Positions 1-8,457 of a stretch of DNA of 64,000 nucleotides are shown here, one piece after another; position 1 is the stretch's first letter; each line of letters begins with the position of its first letter. The translations under genes and the position numbers were made by a program. Under the pieces are notes generated by a model. That model saw only the letters and a program-made list of their open reading frames with translations. It had not been told where the DNA came from and did not search any database. Source of the stretch: Pseudomonadota bacterium (GTDB taxonomy: Bacteria > Pseudomonadota > Alphaproteobacteria > Rhizobiales > Xanthobacteraceae); contig JAFECJ010000008.1 of assembly GCA_018242205.1 (NCBI GenBank), positions 1 to 64,000 of the forward strand. The letters are read 5' to 3'.

Positions 1-808
1 GGTCCTCGACCGACACCGGCAGAAGCTGCACTGCGGGACCGCCATCGAGCGAAGGCATTTGGCTGAGCGCCAGACCAAGCCGCCGCGCCCGCATCAGGAT
101 CGATTCCGGTCTGGCATCGGGCGTCATGGCCGACGGCGCCATTACCACGCGCGTCACGTGGGTGCCGCGCGAGACGAGATCGGCGGCAACGCTCTCGAGA
201 TCTCCGGGATCGCCGAGCACCGGGATCGACCGTATCGACTGCCCCCGGTCCGACTGCGATGGCGACAAGATGCCGACGGGCCAAATCTTCTTCACGGCGC
301 CGCTTTCGATGGCTCGGATCAGGACTTCCGCGTCGGCGGTGCGGCCGAGAATCAGAGTCGGCGCCGCATCGGCGACGCGCACGCGTTGCAGGGTTCGCGC
401 ATAATGCAGATAGCGATAGGCTATACGGCCGCCCCCCAGAAAGAACATCTGGAGGACCCAGTAGAGCACGATGGTGATCTTGCCGAAGAAGAACTCGCCA
501 TAGACGTTGGGCGACAACAGCACGTAATCGAGCGCTACGAGCGAAACCGCCAGCACCGTCGAAGCCCGCACGATATTGAAGACGTCCGGAACGGACGTGA
601 AACGCCACTTGCTCTGATGCAGCTTGAAGAAGAAGAAAACCGCCGCGGCATAGATCACGAACAGCGGCAGGAAAATCTCGAGACCATGCAGCTTGAAGAC
701 AACTTGCTGGGCATCGAAGCGCATGACGAACGTGACGGCGATCGCCGCCGCGGCCGCGAGCACGTCGTGCAGCATGATCAGGTACTGGCGCGGAGTCAGT
801 TTGGTCAT
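1..808 (-). CDS. FlaA1/CapD-like polysaccharide biosynthesis protein, N-terminal part
   Basis: Partial gene: an open frame from an ATG at 808 runs without a stop off the left edge, giving about 269 residues. The N-terminal half has several hydrophobic segments (roughly residues 10-30, 42-60, 75-95, 108-125), followed by a soluble Rossmann-like region with a TLILGRTADAE stretch near residue 160. This is the architecture of membrane-anchored nucleotide-sugar epimerase/dehydratases of the FlaA1/CapD/WbpM type, whose SDR catalytic domain would lie outside the window. Its start overlaps the stop of the upstream glycosyltransferase by 4 bp (ATGA), so the two are probably translationally coupled. 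Family membership rests on the N-terminal half only, and the substrate cannot be told. Confidence 0.8.
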   Translation of the reverse strand, partial: MTKLTPRQYLIMLHDVLAAAAAIAVTFVMRFDAQQVVFKLHGLEIFLPLFVIYAAAVFFFFKLHQSKWRFTSVPDVFNIVRASTVLAVSLVALDYVLLSPNVYGEFFFGKITIVLYWVLQMFFLGGGRIAYRYLHYARTLQRVRVADAAPTLILGRTADAEVLIRAIESGAVKKIWPVGILSPSQSDRGQSIRSIPVLGDPGDLESVAADLVSRGTHVTRVVMAPSAMTPDARPESILMRARRLGLALSQMPSLDGGPAVQLLPVSVED

Positions 809-1563
809 GTCGCGGACTTCCAGGTCGGCCTCAGCTTCACGGATGTAGCCGGCCGCCGAAGAAACGTAGTGGCAAAGGCATAACGGTACCAGCGAAGATA
901 AGCGGGGAGCCAGTGCAGGACACGGAAGCGGCTGGTACCCCGGGTCCGCTCGATCCACTGTGCCGGCACCTCGGCCACTGGCCAGCCGAGGCGATGGCAT
1001 TTCACCAGCAATTCGATCGAATAGCAGAAGCCGCTGTCGGATTCGATGGCAATGGCATCGACCACGCGCCGGGAAAACAGGCGAAAGCCGCTGGTCGGGT
1101 CGTGCGTCGGTAGACGCGCAACATGATAGAGCGTGAAAGCGGCTGTGCGAACGAGCGTCGCCTTGAGCCACGGACAGCCAACCATACTGCCGCCCGGGAT
1201 GAAGCGGCTGGCGCAGACCAGATCGGCACCAGCTTCCGCCTTGGCGACCATGCCGTCGATGATGCCGCCGTTAAAGTCGTCGTCGGCCGGCAAGACGATC
1301 ACCCACGGCGCCGTGCTCGCGACAAATCCGGCCATCACCGCACCGTGAGCGCCGCGTCCGGGGTTCTTCACATATTCGATCGACATGCCGACAAGCTTGT
1401 CGCGATTGGCGTCGATAGCGGTCAACGTGTCGTCGTCGGGCCGGTCATAGCAGATCAGAATGCGCATCGGCGTGCGCACGTTTTCGCGCAGCGACGCAAG
1501 CGTCGCCAGGATGTTCGGGCCTTCGTTATAGACCGGGATGACGATATCGAGCCGCGCGCTCAT
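805..1563 (-). CDS. Family 2 glycosyltransferase
   Basis: A 252-residue GT-A fold glycosyltransferase related to dolichol-phosphate mannose synthase-like enzymes. It opens with IVIPVYNEG (residues 8-15), typical of GT2 nucleotide-sugar binding, and has an acidic metal-binding DDD at 94-96 in PADDDFNGG. A second conserved block, DPTSGFRLFSR, lies near residue 155. It has no C-terminal membrane domain, so it probably acts on the cytoplasmic face of the membrane on a lipid-linked acceptor. It sits in a leftward cluster behind the nucleotide-sugar dehydrogenase (45 bp gap) and overlaps the next gene by 4 bp, consistent with a surface polysaccharide operon. Donor and acceptor are unknown. Confidence 0.88.
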   Translation of the reverse strand: MSARLDIVIPVYNEGPNILATLASLRENVRTPMRILICYDRPDDDTLTAIDANRDKLVGMSIEYVKNPGRGAHGAVMAGFVASTAPWVIVLPADDDFNGGIIDGMVAKAEAGADLVCASRFIPGGSMVGCPWLKATLVRTAAFTLYHVARLPTHDPTSGFRLFSRRVVDAIAIESDSGFCYSIELLVKCHRLGWPVAEVPAQWIERTRGTSRFRVLHWLPAYLRWYRYAFATTFLRRPATSVKLRPTWKSAT

Positions 1564-1608
1564 GACGCTTTTTCCGTCACTCCGGTTGTCAAAGCGCTAT
1601 GCCGCGGC

Positions 1609-2850
1609 TCAATAGACCACGTTGGCATTCTTGAGGAAGCCCCAGATGTCGACTACCGGCTTGCCGGCGAAGTCGGCCTCCTTGTAAGCCGAATGCGGCG
1701 TGCACAGAATCAGCAGGTCGCTCTTGGCCACGACTTCGTCGAGCGGCCGGATGGTCGGATCGATGGTCACGAACGGATCGGTGGTCAAAACCTCACGCGC
1801 ATTGGTCAACAAAGCGCGCTTCAGCTTGTAGCTGAGCGATGCACGGACGTCGTCGATCTCCGCCTTGAACGCCATGCCAAGCAGGCCCACGGTCATCTTG
1901 GCGAGATCGAACTGGCGCTTCAGGTCGTCGATGAGGTGAAGGGCAAGACCTTCGTTGATCTGCATCGCGGCATGGCCGATGTTAAACTGATTGCGCGCGA
2001 AAGCAGCGAGTTGCATCGTATCTTTGAACAGGCAGGGACCGGCCGCGAAGCCCGGCCCCGGTAGTGTGCGGGCGCGCGGATAATTGTGCTTCATCGCCCG
2101 CATGATGGCGGAATAGTCGGCACCGGCGGATTTCGCGATCGTATAGAACTGGTTGGTTGCGGCGAATTCTATGTAGCGGTAGGCGTTGTTGTAGAGCTTG
2201 GCGAGTTCGGCTTCGAGCGGCTTCACTTTGACGATTTCAGGCGCGATACGACCGAACAGCGCTTCCGCCTCGGCCTCCGCTTCCGGGGTCGTGCCGCTGA
2301 CGATTTGCGGCATCTCGCGCAGTTCCTTGATGCCGTAGCCCTGCACGACGCGCTCCGGGCAGAAGGCGATGCGGTTCTTGCGACCGAGACGAGCGAGGTA
2401 ATCGTGCAGCCAGTCGGTCGTGCCGGGGAACACGGTGGAGCGCAGGACGATCAGCTGCTCGTCATTGATATGTGGCAGCAGATCGTCAATGCACTTTTGG
2501 ACAGCCGAGGTCACCGGATTGAGGAATTCGTCGACCGGCGTGCCGATGGTGACGATGACCGGGCCCTTGCCGCGCATCGCGCCCGGCGTCGAGGTGAAGA
2601 TGAGCTTGTTACCGGCCAGCGCCTTGGCCAGCAGCGGGGCAGCGCCATATTCGATGAACGGCAGCTTGCCGGCGCGCAAGGTCGCGAGCGTGTTCTCGTT
2701 GAGGTCGTTGACGTTGACGGTCAGCCCGGCCTCGGCGAAGGCCAGGACCAGCGGAATACCGACATGGCCGGCGCCGCCCACGACTGTAATATCGGGGCTC
2801 TGGCTGTCTTCGCGGGACGACATCTCGGGCTTACTCGACGGATAATTCAA
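1609..2850 (-). CDS. UDP-glucose/UDP-ManNAc-type nucleotide-sugar dehydrogenase
   Basis: A 413-residue NAD-dependent dehydrogenase that oxidises C6 of a nucleotide sugar to a uronic acid. It has a Rossmann GAGHVG motif (26-31), the NAD-side TIGTPVDE block (101-108), a central helix with K218 and N221, and the catalytic cysteine C273 in GPGFAAGPCLFKD. The C-terminal UDP-binding domain is complete. Length and motifs fit the WecC/Ugd/TviB family; I cannot choose between UDP-glucose, UDP-ManNAc and UDP-GlcNAc as substrate. The first in-frame start is TTG at 2850 with AGGTG just upstream; ATG at 2823 is an alternative with a weaker ribosome site. It leads the leftward polysaccharide cluster. Confidence 0.88.
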   Translation of the reverse strand: MNYPSSKPEMSSREDSQSPDITVVGGAGHVGIPLVLAFAEAGLTVNVNDLNENTLATLRAGKLPFIEYGAAPLLAKALAGNKLIFTSTPGAMRGKGPVIVTIGTPVDEFLNPVTSAVQKCIDDLLPHINDEQLIVLRSTVFPGTTDWLHDYLARLGRKNRIAFCPERVVQGYGIKELREMPQIVSGTTPEAEAEAEALFGRIAPEIVKVKPLEAELAKLYNNAYRYIEFAATNQFYTIAKSAGADYSAIMRAMKHNYPRARTLPGPGFAAGPCLFKDTMQLAAFARNQFNIGHAAMQINEGLALHLIDDLKRQFDLAKMTVGLLGMAFKAEIDDVRASLSYKLKRALLTNAREVLTTDPFVTIDPTIRPLDEVVAKSDLLILCTPHSAYKEADFAGKPVVDIWGFLKNANVVY

Positions 2851-3282
2851 ATATCACCTGTTCACTAGAGGCCGCCAGAATATAGCGAATTTCCCGCCGC
2901 AAGCGCGCAACCCATACGCGATTATGACTTAAGAACACGCAAAAGACGTTATTTCGGGCCACCTGCCGACGGTCGGCATAGGCGTCCCCGCAGGGTCGCG
3001 CAACGGGATATTTCGGAGGGGAGAGGCCGGCGCCTTCAGACAACAAGCTCGTGAGAAGTCGAACGTGCCTGCGCCGGTCATCAATGTTGATAGGTCGACG
3101 ATAGGTGTTCAATATGAGGACTCTCTCTTGCCGGTGACGTCAGTACGCGAACGCAAGAAATCCTCGATCACGTAGCTACTTAGCTCTGGGCACCGCCGCC
3201 CCCGCCTCTTGCTCCCGGTCCACCGGCATGCCAAGCGGAGGACGAAACGTCCCCGCGCGGGCGCTAAAGAGGTCGTGCCGTC
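2851..3282. other. Gene-free divergent intergenic region
   Basis: About 430 bp separate the divergent dehydrogenase and flippase genes. The stretch is more AT-rich than its surroundings and should carry promoters for both directions, but I found no convincing -35/-10 pair, hairpin or RNA gene. A 93-codon leftward open frame (2831-3112) crosses it and runs into the start of the dehydrogenase; its arginine-rich composition and lack of family features argue against a gene. Confidence 0.5.
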
Positions 3283-4254
3283 ATGCGGCGTCTCATCATG
3301 CTGCTACTCAAGGCGGCGATTTCCATTCTGCTGCTTTATCTGTCGCTGCGGGCGGTGAATCTTGCCGTCCTTGGCGAGCGCCTGAGCCGGCTTCACCCCG
3401 GCTGGCTGATCGTGGCGGTCGGCATTCTGGCGGCGCAGGTGTTCCTGCTGGCCGCGCGTTGGCGGCTGATCGCCACCGGCTGCGGCATCGCCTCCAGCTT
3501 CCGCACCACGCTGCGCATCTCGTTCATCGCCATGTTCTTCAATCAGGTCCTGCCGTCGACGGTCGGCGGCGATGCCGCGCGTATATGGATGCTGGCGCGC
3601 GAAGGCGGCGGCTGGGCGGCGTCAGCCTATTCCGTGCTGCTCGACCGCGTTGCCGGTATCGTTGCACTGACACTGATCGTCTTTATATGCCTTCCCTGGA
3701 CATTGACGCTCGTGCAGGACCCCGTCGCACGCATCGTTCTGATCCTCATCGGCGGCAGCGCCATTGCCGGCTCGTTCGTCTTCCTCGCCATCGGCCATAT
3801 TCGATGGAAACCACTGATGCATTGGGCGCCGACCCGGCACCTCGTCGAGGTCTCACGCACCGGCTGGCGCATCTGCGGATCGTGGCGCGATCTCACGGCG
3901 ATTGGCACCATGTCGTTCACGGTGCACCTGATGACCATCCTGGCCGCGTGGTGCATGATGCAATCGGTGTCGGCGATGACGAGCTTTGCCTTGCTGCTGT
4001 ATCTCGTGCCGCCCGTGATCCTGATCGCTACGGTGCCGGTGTCGATCGCCGGCTGGGGCGTGCGCGAAGGCAGCATGATTGTTGCCTTCGCCTATGCCGG
4101 CCTGCCGCAGAGCGACGGCCTCGTCGTGTCGGTTCTGATCGGCCTCACCTTTTTCGCCATCGGCGCCATTGGCGGCGTTATCTGGATATTGAACAGTGGC
4201 CGGCGGTCCACCATGACCGTTTCTACCGGACCCGCACCCGGCGGCGCGCCATGA
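3283..4254 (+). CDS. Lysylphosphatidylglycerol synthase-type flippase-domain membrane protein
   Basis: A 323-residue polytopic membrane protein of the UPF0104/AglD/MprF-flippase type. Hydrophobic segments fill most of the sequence (about residues 5-25, 40-60, 80-95, 120-145, 150-170, 210-230, 235-260, 285-305). Family hallmarks are FFNQVLPSTVGGDAARIW (near residues 85-102) and the late GWGVREGSM block. Members occur in polysaccharide and lipid clusters and are thought to move lipid-linked intermediates across the inner membrane. The neighbours support that, but the substrate is unknown. Its stop overlaps the start of gmhB by 4 bp (ATGA), so the two are co-translated. Confidence 0.82.
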   Translation: MRRLIMLLLKAAISILLLYLSLRAVNLAVLGERLSRLHPGWLIVAVGILAAQVFLLAARWRLIATGCGIASSFRTTLRISFIAMFFNQVLPSTVGGDAARIWMLAREGGGWAASAYSVLLDRVAGIVALTLIVFICLPWTLTLVQDPVARIVLILIGGSAIAGSFVFLAIGHIRWKPLMHWAPTRHLVEVSRTGWRICGSWRDLTAIGTMSFTVHLMTILAAWCMMQSVSAMTSFALLLYLVPPVILIATVPVSIAGWGVREGSMIVAFAYAGLPQSDGLVVSVLIGLTFFAIGAIGGVIWILNSGRRSTMTVSTGPAPGGAP

Positions 4255-4790
4255 CATCCGGCGCCCGCGCGACAGTAGCGTCGAAGCCCGCCGCATTTTT
4301 CGACCGCGACGGCGTACTCAATGTCGACCGAGACTACGTCCACCGCGTCGATCAGCTTGAATGGATCGAAGGCGCCGCCGAGGCGATCAAGCTCCTCAAC
4401 GACGCCGGCTACCTTGTCATCGTCGTCACCAACCAGTCGGGCGTCGCCCGCGGTTTATACGACGAAGCGGCGATCGGCATTCTGCATGCCCACATGCAGG
4501 CCTATCTCGCGGCGCACGGCGCGCGCATCGACGCTTTCTATTATTGCCCGCATCATCCCCAGGGCAAAGTCGAGCGCTTCGCCATCAACTGCGCGTGTCG
4601 CAAACCCGGCACCGGCATGCTCGAACAGGCCGCAGCCGACTGGTCGATCGACCGTGCGTATAGCTTCATGATCGGCGACAAGGATATCGATCTCGCCGCC
4701 GCTACGGCGTTCAATATTCGCGGCGCCAAATTCAATGCCGCGACGGACTCGTTGCCGGCGCTGATCAGACGGATGATTGGCTCAGGCTGA
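4251..4790 (+). CDS. gmhB: D-glycero-beta-D-manno-heptose 1,7-bisphosphate 7-phosphatase
   Basis: A 179-residue HAD-superfamily phosphatase that removes the C7 phosphate of heptose bisphosphate, a step in making ADP-heptose for lipopolysaccharide or related glycans. It has the DxD nucleophile motif D18-R-D20, motif II at T60-N61 (TNQSGVARG) and motif III K118. The zinc-binding loop has C99, H101, C114 and C116, with the same spacing as the zinc ligands of E. coli GmhB. The ATG at 4251 is set by the 4-bp overlap with the upstream flippase gene. The same frame stays open far upstream, but that is shadow. The 3' end overlaps the convergent gene by 9 bp. Confidence 0.9.
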   Translation: MTSGARATVASKPAAFFDRDGVLNVDRDYVHRVDQLEWIEGAAEAIKLLNDAGYLVIVVTNQSGVARGLYDEAAIGILHAHMQAYLAAHGARIDAFYYCPHHPQGKVERFAINCACRKPGTGMLEQAAADWSIDRAYSFMIGDKDIDLAAATAFNIRGAKFNAATDSLPALIRRMIGSG

Positions 4791-6017
4791 ACCGATGCCG
4801 CTGCGCGACTTACGCTTCGGCGACACCGCCAGCCTGCGCCACGCCCACAAGGGCAGCCGCACCAGCGGATAGACAACGTGCAACGGCCCCGGCAGCGGCG
4901 CCGCGAGCATATCATCGATGTTAAAGCTCAGGTCGCGCGCGACCCTGGCATAATGGCGCAGATTTGTACCAAGCAGCACCTGCATAAGGGCGACGCGCTT
5001 TGAATGGAAACGCCGCTCATGTTCGCCGACCTCGTTTCCACCGCCATTCATCATGTTGAGTGCCAGGGCGACCGCCCATTTGGCGGCCCTGCCCTGTGCG
5101 ATGGCCGGCGCGATCGCCGGCGGCGGCGTGCGGCCAAGGACGCGCTGGCACAGCAGCATGGCCAGCGCCGCGCAGGTGCCGGCACCCTTGGCTTCGGCGA
5201 GCCGATAGCAACGGACCAGAGCGGCGTCGTCCTGCGTCGCCATCCAGGCGTTCAGATCGGCCAGCCATTGCAGGCGCGGCCAAGCGTGGCCGGCGCCGTG
5301 GACGCAGAGATAGGCGAACAGATCGTCGTCATTCAACGTCCGCAGCCGCGCCGCGCCGGACAAGGGCACCTCCTGCGACGGCGAACTCGCATCGACGCCG
5401 GCGAGCAACGACGGACTATTCACCAATTGCCAGCGCAGTTCGATCCGCTGTCCGCTGAAGGCGTGACGCAATGCGACTTCACGGCCATAACGCAGGACCA
5501 ATTGCCGCCGGCGCTCATCGAGCGGCGACGCCGGCCGCGTCAGTCGATAACCTTGGTCCTGCAAAAGCTCGATCGCTACGGCGGCATTCTGCGGTGACAC
5601 CAGAATATCGATATCCTGGCTGAACTTCGCCGCGAGTGAACCATAGGCGAGTTGCGCCAGAGCCATCCCCTTGAGATGCAGCGAGCGAATGCCGGCGGCA
5701 TCGAGCAAGCGCTGCAGACGAACGCTCTCCGCGGCGGCGGCAAGGTTGCGATGCGCGATATCCTGGGCACGCCGACGCAAGATCGCGGCGGCATCGGGCG
5801 GCAGGTCGACACGTGCCGCCGACAGCGCCACCTCGGCGAGACCTTCGATGCGATGACGACGCAAGACGCGCAAGGCACGCGGCCAGTCGGTAACGGCGGA
5901 TGCGGCCGCGGCGACCGCGCCGTCACACGCCTGACCCGCCGACCAACGACAGCACGCCGCAGCGAGATCAAAGCACGCGCCCGCGCCGTCCACCGTCATC
6001 TCGACCGCCTCCCACAA
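4782..6017 (-). CDS. Nucleotidyltransferase family protein (NTP_transf_5 type)
   Basis: A 411-residue protein with the features of the uncharacterised NTP_transf_5 family: LHLKGMAL with K116-G117 followed by SQDIDILV with a D135-x-D137 metal motif, the core of a polymerase-beta-like nucleotidyltransferase fold. Family members are common in exopolysaccharide clusters of Proteobacteria, often with asparagine-synthase or HprK-like genes; those partners are not visible here. The N-terminal 90 residues are helical and alanine/arginine-rich. It is convergent with gmhB (9-bp tail overlap) and follows the metallophosphatase at 6039-6728 on the same strand. Its biochemical role is unknown. Confidence 0.72.
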   Translation of the reverse strand: MWEAVEMTVDGAGACFDLAAACCRWSAGQACDGAVAAAASAVTDWPRALRVLRRHRIEGLAEVALSAARVDLPPDAAAILRRRAQDIAHRNLAAAAESVRLQRLLDAAGIRSLHLKGMALAQLAYGSLAAKFSQDIDILVSPQNAAVAIELLQDQGYRLTRPASPLDERRRQLVLRYGREVALRHAFSGQRIELRWQLVNSPSLLAGVDASSPSQEVPLSGAARLRTLNDDDLFAYLCVHGAGHAWPRLQWLADLNAWMATQDDAALVRCYRLAEAKGAGTCAALAMLLCQRVLGRTPPPAIAPAIAQGRAAKWAVALALNMMNGGGNEVGEHERRFHSKRVALMQVLLGTNLRHYARVARDLSFNIDDMLAAPLPGPLHVVYPLVRLPLWAWRRLAVSPKRKSRSGIGSA

Positions 6018-6038
6018 TGCCGGGATGCGGCGAGCCTA

Positions 6039-6728
6039 TCACACTTTCAAAAAGCGGTGACGATCGCCCTCGAGCGCGATGCAGGTCAGCCGGCCCGTGG
6101 CGAACGCGCCGGTATCGATATTGATACGGTTGGTCCGCACCTCAGGCTCGGCCACGGGCGTGTGCCCATGAACGACGCGCCGGCCGAAATCCTGCTCGCT
6201 CGAAAGAAACTCATGCCGGATCCACATGAGATCGTCGTCGCTCTGTGCGGCAAAGGGAATGCCGGGGCGAACGCCGGCATGACAGAAGAAATAGCGTTCG
6301 GTCAGATGGGAGGTCTTCAGTCCGGCGATGAAATCGCGATGGGCCTCCGGTAAGGCGGCGACCAGCGCCTTTGACGCGGCTTCGTAGTTGCGTCCCATCA
6401 TCGCGTCGGCAACCGGCACGCGGTAGGAATGCAGCGTCTCCAGCGCGCCGCCAGTGCGCCACTCCGCGAGAATGCCCGGGTCGACAAGGAATTGCTCGAG
6501 CACCTGCTCGTGATTGCCCTTGAGCGCCACATGCGGCGTCGGAAACGGATTGGTCAACAGCCGCTCGATGACGCCGCAAGACGACGGGCCGCGGTCGATG
6601 TAATCGCCAAGCGTCACGGTGAGTTCGGCAGGGCCGCGCGTTTCGACGTCGCGGTCGATCGCGGCGATGGCACGCTCGAGCAGATCGAGCCGGCCGTGGA
6701 TGTCGCCGATGGCGTAGATGCGACCCAT
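6039..6728 (-). CDS. PP2A-like metallophosphatase (serine/threonine phosphatase family)
   Basis: A 229-residue calcineurin-like phosphoesterase with the metal motifs in order: GDIHG (8-12), GDYIDRG (41-47), GNHE (71-74), then FFCHAG and a late GH (VVHGHT). This set is typical of bacterial PP2A-like protein phosphatases such as PrpA/PrpE and of ApaH-like Ap4A hydrolases, so the substrate may be a phosphoprotein or a dinucleotide. I place the start at ATG 6728, where homologous proteins begin right before the GDIHG strand. A GTG at 6758 would add ten residues that look untypical. It is transcribed towards the NTP_transf_5 gene with a 21-bp gap, so the two may share a transcript. Confidence 0.82.
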   Translation of the reverse strand: MGRIYAIGDIHGRLDLLERAIAAIDRDVETRGPAELTVTLGDYIDRGPSSCGVIERLLTNPFPTPHVALKGNHEQVLEQFLVDPGILAEWRTGGALETLHSYRVPVADAMMGRNYEAASKALVAALPEAHRDFIAGLKTSHLTERYFFCHAGVRPGIPFAAQSDDDLMWIRHEFLSSEQDFGRRVVHGHTPVAEPEVRTNRINIDTGAFATGRLTCIALEGDRHRFLKV

Positions 6729-6840
6729 GCTGCCAGAGCCTGCCTGTGCTGCGTGCACGATGCTGTGGGCTATGTTATTGCCGCAGCGGGCCGGGCAAAG
6801 TCGAGAAAAAAGACCCGGTTTCTTGCCTTGTTGGTGGGGA

Positions 6841-8046
6841 ATGCCGGGAATTCACGCTTCGGGTGCGGGCGGCGATGCGCCGACCCGCATGGTCACATCG
6901 CTCGCCCTGTTGTGGCTGGCAGGGAATGCCCTGCGGCTGACCATTCTGGCGGTGCCGCCGGTCATTCCGCAGATTCATGACGAATTGGCGATGAGCGCGA
7001 CCCAGGTCGGCATTCTCACCGGATTGCCGTCTATGCTGCTGGCGCTCGCTGCGGTGCCGGGCTCGCTGCTGATCGCGCGCTTCGGCGTGCGCGTGGCGAT
7101 GGTGGCGGGGCTGCTCATCACCGCGGGCTTCGGCGCGCTGCGCGGCGCAGTCCCAAACGTGTGGTGGCTCTATGCCATGACCGTCGCCATGGCGGCTGGT
7201 GTCGCCATCATGCAGGTGACGATGCCCCCGGCCGTGCGCGCCTGGGTGCCAAGCCGCATCGGCTTTGCCACCGCGGTCTATACCAACGGCCTGATCGTCG
7301 GCGAGATCCTGCCCGTGGCGCTGATGGTGGTGATGGTGCTGCCCCTGGTCGGCGGCTCGTGGCAGTGGGGTTTCGTATTCTGGAGCGTGCCGGTCGCGGT
7401 CATCGCCGCGCTGGTGATGCTGCTGGCGCCGAAGCCGGTTACCGTCAATGGCGCGGCGCAGGCGCGGCGTAAGTGGTGGCCGGACTGGCGCAACATGCTG
7501 ATCTGGCGGCTCGGCTTCATGCTGGGCACCATCAACGCTATCTATTTCGCCACCAACGCCTTCATCCCGGATTATCTGCGCAGCGTCGGTCAGGACGGCT
7601 GGATCAGCGCGGCGCTTACCGGCCTCAATGCCGGACAACTGCCGGCGTCGGCGCTGCTGCTCGCGGTCGCCGGCCGGCTGGAGCGCAAGGTGTGGCCCTA
7701 TATCGTCTGCGGCGTCCTCAGCATTGCCGCCACCGCGGGACTTGTGTTCGGCCATGGCATCTGGCTGGTCGCCGCCGCCACCTTGCAAGGCTATGCGGCG
7801 TCCTCGATCCTGATCCTGGTGCTGGCGCTGCCGCCGCTCTTGGCGCCGCCCGACGACGTACACCGCGTCACCGCGGCGATGTTCACCATCAGCTACACCT
7901 GGGCCGTGGTCATCCCGGTGATCTCGGGTGCCTTGTGGGACCTGACCGGCATCGCGTCGGCGGCCTTCTGGCCGATCGGCTTGTGCGGTATCCTGCTCAT
8001 CGTGCTGGCGTCGGCGATCAACCACATTCCGCGCCAGACCCATTAG
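6841..8046 (+). CDS. MFS permease, CynX/NimT-like
   Basis: A roughly 400-residue major facilitator with about twelve hydrophobic segments and an N-terminal repeat resembling CynX/NimT-type anion or small-molecule permeases (NALRLTILAVPPVIPQI, then TGLPSMLLALAAVPGSLL). A GTRLG-like loop follows TM2 (IARFGVRVAM). The start is uncertain: ATG 6841 and ATG 6889 are both in frame, and 6889 puts the initiator directly before TM1. The next gene starts 12 bp after its stop and has its Shine-Dalgarno sequence overlapping that stop, so permease and thioesterase form an operon. The substrate is unknown. Confidence 0.8.
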   Translation: MPGIHASGAGGDAPTRMVTSLALLWLAGNALRLTILAVPPVIPQIHDELAMSATQVGILTGLPSMLLALAAVPGSLLIARFGVRVAMVAGLLITAGFGALRGAVPNVWWLYAMTVAMAAGVAIMQVTMPPAVRAWVPSRIGFATAVYTNGLIVGEILPVALMVVMVLPLVGGSWQWGFVFWSVPVAVIAALVMLLAPKPVTVNGAAQARRKWWPDWRNMLIWRLGFMLGTINAIYFATNAFIPDYLRSVGQDGWISAALTGLNAGQLPASALLLAVAGRLERKVWPYIVCGVLSIAATAGLVFGHGIWLVAAATLQGYAASSILILVLALPPLLAPPDDVHRVTAAMFTISYTWAVVIPVISGALWDLTGIASAAFWPIGLCGILLIVLASAINHIPRQTH

Positions 8047-8058
8047 GAGTTGAGCCGC

Positions 8059-8457
8059 ATGCGTCCTGTCCCGATCGGAGCCAAAGGCACCTACACACTG
8101 CGCGTGACGCCGGCGCATCTGGCCAGCCAGTTCAAGGATTCGGTGCTGCCACCGGTCTTCGCCACGCCGATGATGGTGACGATCATGGAGAACGCGGCGC
8201 TCAACGCCGTGCGCGATTATCTCGAGCCGGGTGAAAGCGTGGTCGGAACCGTCGTCAACGTCAAACATCTGGCGGCGACCCCGGTCGGCCACCAGGTCAC
8301 CGCCGAAGCGGTCGTCACCAAGGTCGACGGCCGCCGCCTCGAATTCGACGTGACCGCGCGCGATGAAGTCGAGGAAATCGGCAATGGCACCCACGAGCGC
8401 ATGGTCGTGGATCTTGGCCGCATCGCCAAGAAGCTCGACAGCAAGAAGCCGGCCTAA
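8059..8457 (+). CDS. Hotdog-fold acyl-CoA thioesterase, FlK type
   Basis: A 132-residue single hotdog domain resembling the fluoroacetyl-CoA thioesterase FlK. The FlK catalytic residues Thr42, Glu50 and His76 have counterparts T36, E44 and H70 with unchanged spacing, in [12 protein letters not shown] and [12 protein letters not shown]. The aromatic lid residue Phe36 of FlK would fall on L30, so the acyl specificity may differ from FlK. AGGAG at 8045-8049 with 9-nt spacing selects ATG 8059 over a nearer TTG. It lies directly behind the MFS gene in an operon, which suggests uptake or export of a small acid whose CoA ester it hydrolyses. It shares the bases of its stop with the convergent phosphorylase gene. 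Confidence 0.82.
   Translation: MRPVPIGAKGTYTLRVTPAHLASQFKDSVLPPVFATPMMVTIMENAALNAVRDYLEPGESVVGTVVNVKHLAATPVGHQVTAEAVVTKVDGRRLEFDVTARDEVEEIGNGTHERMVVDLGRIAKKLDSKKPA

Noticed and set aside
2831..3112. 93-codon leftward open frame upstream of the nucleotide-sugar dehydrogenase
   Set aside because: It overlaps the dehydrogenase start, is arginine-rich without recognisable domain or signal, and has no convincing ribosome site; probably chance.
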